DNA of 64,000 bases, from positions 1,054,001-1,118,000 of the forward strand of contig NC_057320.1 in assembly GCF_000687475.1 (NCBI RefSeq). The letters are read 5' to 3'. The notes beneath the pieces are model-generated. The model saw only the letters and a program-made list of their open reading frames with translations. It made no database searches and had not been told where the DNA came from. This DNA comes from Ustilaginoidea virens. Lineage: Eukaryota > Ascomycota > Sordariomycetes > Hypocreales > Clavicipitaceae. Made by a program: the position numbers and the translations under genes. The number at the start of each line of letters is the position of its first letter. Position 1 is the first letter of the stretch. This document shows, piece after piece, positions 59,029 through 64,000 of the stretch.

Positions 59029-59758
59029 TTCGGAGGCAACTCTGTGTTCGCAATAGAGAGGCCGAATCGATCTGATATCTGATCGCTCAGCTTCGCAAGC
59101 TTGCTAAACGGAAATATCAAAATTTGGTGGAGGAGCGACAAGAGCGCTTATCGACCTTATCGTGGCCAACCGGTGGGGCAATCCAGCCTTTCTCTGATCT
59201 GTGGCGCGGGGACAAGTACAGAGTACGGAGTACCTGCTACCATCTGGGCGGGTAGGCACCTGCCTTGCGTACTCCATACATAGGTACCTACCTCCAGAGA
59301 TAAGATACACCCAGACCAAGCGCGAAGTACAACGTGGGCTTCACGAATTTCATTTCGTCACTCTTGTCCGCACGGTCCACCACGAACTCGATACTCGATC
59401 CGCTCATTTTACCATCTGCAGCAACCCACTTGCTTCATTTTTGGAAGACGGCAAAGCTCTCGGCTCAAACAACGTCGCGCATCCTGGCCAGGTCTTGGTG
59501 CCTCTCTCGCCGACCAGGCGGACCGGCCCAGAGCCATTGGTGTTCCCAGTTCTGCGTCAAGCCAACAAGCAGCTTCTGATCGATTTCGGGGCGACGTTGC
59601 GACTTGAGCGACGCTGGTGATTCTGCACCATCTATCCACGTGTCGGCCAACGTCTGCAGCAGTCAGTAGGCATCACCGTCCTTCATGACACTCGCAGGGC
59701 CATACTCGTGCCCCTACCATCTGTTTACCAAGGCCGTGGCTCGTCCGCTTCTGCTGCC
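59029..59758. promoter_or_regulatory. Shared DUF2423/siz1 promoter with CTTATCG pair
   Basis: 730 bases between two divergent start codons. CTTATCG is at 59147-59153 and 59156-59162, close to the DUF2423 start. A TACGGAGTA is at 59224-59232 and GGTACC near 59283-59288. A 139-codon open frame here shows no family resemblance. Confidence 0.4.
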
Positions 59759-61799
59759 ATGGCCACCCCGGCGTCGCCCATGTCCAGGCAAGAAATTGCG
59801 GCACTCGTTCGGCAGGTCCAGGGAAATCAGCTACTGAACCGCCAGCTTTCGTCAGTCTGCCAAGTAAACGGTCTCAAGAGTACCGGGGTCAAGGCTGAAC
59901 TTCAGCGCCGAATCGTTGACTGTGAGTCTTGCTCCGTTGAACTGCAAGTTGATTCTTTCTTTTCTTCCCTACCTTGCCTTCTTCTTCATCGCAGAAGCGG
60001 GCGGCGCAAACTCTTTTTTTTCTCTTTTTCTTGTGCCCAACACACGTCTTCAATTTAGTCTGGAGAAATGGTTCTAATCCGCGAAATATATCTCAAAAGT
60101 GATTCAAGAAATAGTCAATGCGAAAGACGTATCCCGTTTCCAACAAGTCCGTCAAAGCATCGTCAACGCCGTGACGCAACGATCCAGTCCCTTTTCGAAA
60201 AACTCAGCAGCTCGAAATAGCCTCCCGACAATGAGTTCCACACAGTTTGCGTCGTCAATCACGGCGCTCAATCCGGGGACGGACTCGTATCAACTGGATT
60301 CTTATAGCAACACAGCCAACACGAATGGACGAGCTGGGAACAATCCGTTTGCGGACTTTGCTCACCAAATCACTTTCCACTCCAGTCCGTTCTACCGCGT
60401 AGACGCGGCAGTTGGCAGTATGCGGACTTGCGAAGGCAGGTGTTGCGACCATCCCAAACCCCCGGGGGGAATGATATTGTTTCTAATCGGCTTCGTCTCG
60501 TTTAGTAATGGCTCAGCACAGAAACTCGATTAATATACCCATAAAAATGAGCGATCATCCAGAACTGCAGAGGTGTATCAATGACGTGTCGTACAGAGTC
60601 ATGATATTTTGCGCCGGTGACATGGTCGGGGTGCAGAATGTCGCATTTCCCCATCAGTCGGAATTGAAGGTCAACAATGACGAGATCAAGGCAAATCTGC
60701 GAGGCCTGAAGAACAAACCAGGGTCTACTAGACCGGTTGACATCACCCACGCTCTTCGCTGGAGACCTCCTCATTATACCAACAATGTCGAGTTCACTTA
60801 TGCTTTGACAAGCAAGGCAAGTTGGCCGCTCGCTGTAGCTAGCCGTTTCCTTCATCGTACACTGTGCCTTACCTGCCAGGCAAAGCTAACCTGGAAATGT
60901 AGAAATTTTATATCGTTGCGAATCTTTGCAAAATAACACCGGTTTCGGAACTCGTGTCCTCCATCTCAACCCGTCGCAGGATACCCAAAGAATCGGTCGT
61001 TGCAGAGGGTACGTGCGTAACGGTGTTGTGTTGTTTGCACCTGAACATGCTGACGAGCAAGACAGTGAACAAGAAAGCCCAAGACCCAGATGTCGTGGCA
61101 ACCTCACAAGTGCTGTCCCTCAAATGTCCACTGTCCTACATGAGATTGGAAGTTCCCTGCCGGAGCCTATGCTGCACACATATCCAGTGTTTTGACGCGA
61201 CATCTTATCTCCAGCTTCAAGAGCAGGGTCCGCAATGGCTGTGTCCCATCTGCAACAAATCGGCGCCTTTTGAGCAGCTGGCAGTAGATGAGTGAGCTGG
61301 ATTCGACCATCGCTTCCAAGATGAACGGATACTGATTTGGTTGGTGCCATGCAGATATGTTCGGGATATTCTCGCAAACACGTCCAGAGACCTGGAGACG
61401 GTCACCATTGAACCAAATGGTCGCTGGTCCACAAAGGCAGCTCAGGACAATGGGGAAGTGTCTTTTGGAGGTGCCAAAGTCGAGGATGTCGACGATCTGG
61501 AAGTATCGCAGACCAAGCCCATTGAACGTCGATTAGAAACGCCAAAAACTCAGACACCGCTCGTCGCTACCCCGGCACCGAGCGGCAGGGAAAGCTCTAC
61601 GTGCGCGCCTCGCGGCCAGGCAAGCTACAGCGCAAAGCGTCCAGCTGCCAAGGTCATTGACCTTACCTTGTCATCGGACGATGAGGAGTCTTTGCAACGA
61701 CCACGCAAGAGGCAAAACGTAGCCGCCAACAACGGCTACAGCGGTCCGAAGACGACGGGATTTTCGAGTGAGTCACCCAGCGGCTATCGGCCTAGCTGA
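59759..61799 (+). CDS. SIZ/PIAS-type SUMO E3 ligase (SP-RING)
   Basis: Six exons: 59759-59921, 60100-60435, 60506-60816, 60903-61008, 61066-61291, 61355-61799, 528 residues. The SAP domain lies at about 12-55 (VNGLKSTGVKAELQRRIVD), the PINIT domain at about 120-300 (FHSSPFYRVDAAVG, FPHQSELKVNNDEIKANLRG) and the SP-RING at about 322-370 (KCPLSYMRLEVPCRS, CTHIQCFD, WLCPICNK). Near residue 481, VIDLTLSSDDEE is a textbook SUMO-interacting motif. By family it attaches SUMO to nuclear targets (compare Siz1, Pli1). Introns 2 (60436-60505) and 3 (60817-60902) both have GC donors. Its 3' end is about 400 bases from the RIP-mutated tract. Confidence 0.93.
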
Positions 61800-62204
61800 A
61801 AAGAAGGGAGAAAAGGCCCATGTGCTATGAACATGGGGGGTTTTGGTGGCATCATGAAGAGAGGTGAATTGAGCTACGAAACCAGGTCGTCTTTGACGCG
61901 TTGCTTCAGACTATTGCGCTGTCGCGAACGCTGCATCGTTGTTGCTCTTAATTTTTTTTTTTTCAACCCTTTTTTTTTTTTACTCTTTTAAATCTTCATT
62001 TGCTATTTTGGCATACCAGCAACGGCGTTTACAGCGAAGAGGGGGGGGGGGGTAAAGAAAAGAAAGGAAGGAAGGTTTCCCTCATATTTCAACCAGACTG
62101 GGCTTGGGGTTGTTTTATCTGCAAAAGAGATGTAAATCGGCTCTGTCCTGGCATGAAGATGAATATAGCATAAGCATAGTAAGAGCTGCCGCAAGGTGTG
62201 AAGT
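61800..62204. other. siz1 3' flank
   Basis: Normal-composition DNA with T-rich runs (61950-61985) and a G12 run (62041-62052), leading into the AT-rich tract. No gene seen. Confidence 0.6.
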
Positions 62205-64000
62205 GTATATATTATTATTATTAAATTACGCTAGAGGCTATTTAGAGCTAAATAACCTATCTAGTACTTTTATAGAGATAATTCAGAAAGGAAAAACCTG
62301 GCAGCCGGGAGGAAAACCCTTCCTGCAATCTTAATTTCTGCTTTATATCGCCCTATAGCGGGGGCGGTGGGTATCTAGTATATAAGAGAATAAGGTGCGT
62401 AACTACTTAAGACTATATCTAGCGGTATTACTTAGGAGGAGTACGAATATAAGTTCTAGGAGTATTAGGCCTAGATTGGAATACTATTAGGTGCAAAATA
62501 AGGGGAAGGTAAGGCTAGGGGGGTAGGATTAGTAGTATTCTCGCTAAGTATATGCCTTTAAGGGCCTAAGCGTATCTTAGGTATATTAGTCTATAGTATA
62601 TAAGCAAAAGTAAGTTGAATTTAAAGATAAGAGCGATTAGCCTTAGGCACTATATTAGTATATAGATTAGTAATACCCCCCGGCTTTATATCTTTTCTTT
62701 TTTTTCTTCTTTTCCTTTATAGCGCTAATTCTAAAGTATATAATAACCCCTCTATTGCGGTATAGGGCCGATACTAACCCTATTAATAGATCGGCAGTAG
62801 CAGCAATAATAGCAATAGTAATAGCTATAATAATAATAATAAAAATAAGAATAGCAATAGTAGAAGTAAAAATACCTAAATAGTCGGTAATACTAAATAA
62901 GGGGGTAAATATAGGTCTTATATACTATAGAATTACTTTTAACCTTTATATAGTAGCCCGGAGAACTATATATATAACTATACGGGCTATATTTAATACG
63001 CTTAGAGGACCCTAAGTATCGATATTATAGTTAATAAGATATAGGCTAAGTTATACCTGCTCTCTAGCGAGGCTAATATAAATAAGGATTAAAGCGGCCT
63101 ATTATCCCTATGCCTTAGCGGGCAAAATATATATACCCCTAGAAAAGACTCCTAGGAATTAAGTCTTAATATAAGAACTCCTAAATATATAAGAGACTAT
63201 TACTAAGGGGATAAAAGTATATTTTCGATTTATATATAATATAAGTTATTAGCTAATTATCTTTACCTTTAGGTAGATAACTATAAGGCCCTTTAGTAGA
63301 GAGCTAAATAGGTATCCGCCTCTTAAGGGTATAAATAAATAGTAATAATAGTAGTAGTAATAATAAGGGGCCTTAGCGCTCTTAAAGTAACCTAAAAGAT
63401 ATTAAACTTTAAGGAAAAGAAGGTTTTTACCTTAAAACGATAAGCTTATACCTAAGAGGATATTACTATATTATTATAGGTTTTTTTAGCCTAAAAGAGG
63501 GGGGAGGGGGCTTTAAAAGGGAAGTAGACTAAAAATAATAAAGATAAAAGGGGGAAAAGCAATAAAGAGAATAAAAGGGGGGGAAAAAAAGAGGATATCT
63601 TTAATACTAAAATAATAACTATCGATTAATTTTAGCTTATAAAGCCTAAGAAATTTACTTATTCTTAGGGCTTTTTATTTCTACTATAGGATTACTATAA
63701 ATATTATATAGGGGCTATATAGGGGAGTTTAATAACTCTTTTAGCTATATTATATTAAAAGGATTAAATAAACTAGAATTAATCGAGTTAGTTAATACTA
63801 AGTATTTAGTAGGCAATCGTTTATATAAGGTATAATTTATTAAGTACGATAGATATACTATATCGGTTGCAAAATAAGCTAAGGCTAAAACTAGGTCTAA
63901 AGAGTATATACCTTTATTTATAGTATTTTAGGCAAGAGAGGATAATATAATAAAGGTCTTTTAGGCCTTCCCTATAGCAATAGAAAGGTAATAATACTAA
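62205..64000. repeat. RIP-mutated AT-rich repeat remnant, running off the window edge
   Basis: AT-rich with TpA in great excess and CpA/TpG nearly gone: my hand count of 62401-64000 found 14 CA and 8 TG in 1600 bases. All frames are closed by many stops. This is the expected result of RIP, which turns CpA into TpA in duplicated DNA, so the source was probably a transposon. Too degraded to name the family. An island at about 62284-62345 has near-normal composition. The left edge is approximate. Confidence 0.85.

Noticed and set aside
59201..59620. 139-codon open frame between DUF2423 and siz1
   Set aside because: Lies in a divergent promoter, begins amid GGTACC motifs, and has no family resemblance.
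62205..64000. Attempt to name the transposon under the RIP tract
   Set aside because: All frames are broken by stops and no protein motif or terminal repeat survives clearly; naming a family would be a guess.

Overview
The window reads as one contiguous stretch of a filamentous ascomycete nuclear genome, most likely a sordariomycete and plausibly Hypocreales. The reasons are the gene content (Sur2, Atg15, Mis12-type, Itc1 and Nop4 orthologues in typical fungal form), short introns of 55-155 bp with mostly GTRNGY donors and YAG acceptors, and an AT-rich tract at the right edge with the signature of repeat-induced point mutation (RIP). Genus and species cannot be fixed from the sequence. I rebuilt 19 protein-coding genes by joining open frames across introns. 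In the multi-exon models the exon lengths add up to a whole number of codons and the joined protein follows its family. No rRNA, tRNA, CRISPR array or intact transposon was recognised.

Layout. 0-2.8 kb is gene-free. Then come itc1 (+, ISW2-type chromatin remodelling), a glutathione S-transferase gene (+) with a 41-bp minisatellite in its promoter, a mitochondrial PPR gene (+), a Mis12/Mtw1 kinetochore gene (-), a proline-rich Aim3-like gene (+), TCTP (-), the sphinganine C4-hydroxylase sur2 (+), a glycogen-binding-domain gene (+), the SWR1 subunit vps72/YL1 (-), the autophagic lipase atg15 (-), the FACT subunit pob3 (+) and a CRIB-domain gene (-). A 6-kb gene-free block rich in short repeats follows. 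Beyond it lie a NIPA-type magnesium transporter gene (-), an unrecognised 311-residue protein gene (+), nop4 (-) divergent from condensin cnd3 (+), the GPI-anchor enzyme gpi7/las21 (-), a DUF2423/LLP-type 60S factor gene (-) and a SIZ/PIAS SUMO ligase gene (+). The last 1.8 kb is the RIP-mutated tract.

The genes are housekeeping functions with no shared pathway and no sign of a secondary-metabolite cluster or defence island. Three act on chromatin (itc1, vps72, pob3), two on chromosome segregation (mis12, cnd3), two on ribosome synthesis (nop4, DUF2423) and two on membrane lipids or anchors (sur2, gpi7).

The less ordinary signals are: (1) three GC-AG introns in two neighbouring genes; (2) an itc1 first coding exon that is only the start codon; (3) a RIP tract in which all surviving CpA sites are preceded by G; (4) a CTTATCG element repeated 120-170 bp upstream of both ribosome-biogenesis genes; (5) a dense series of minisatellites and a recurring TACGGAGTA motif in the intergenic DNA. 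I did not find a convincing new biological system.
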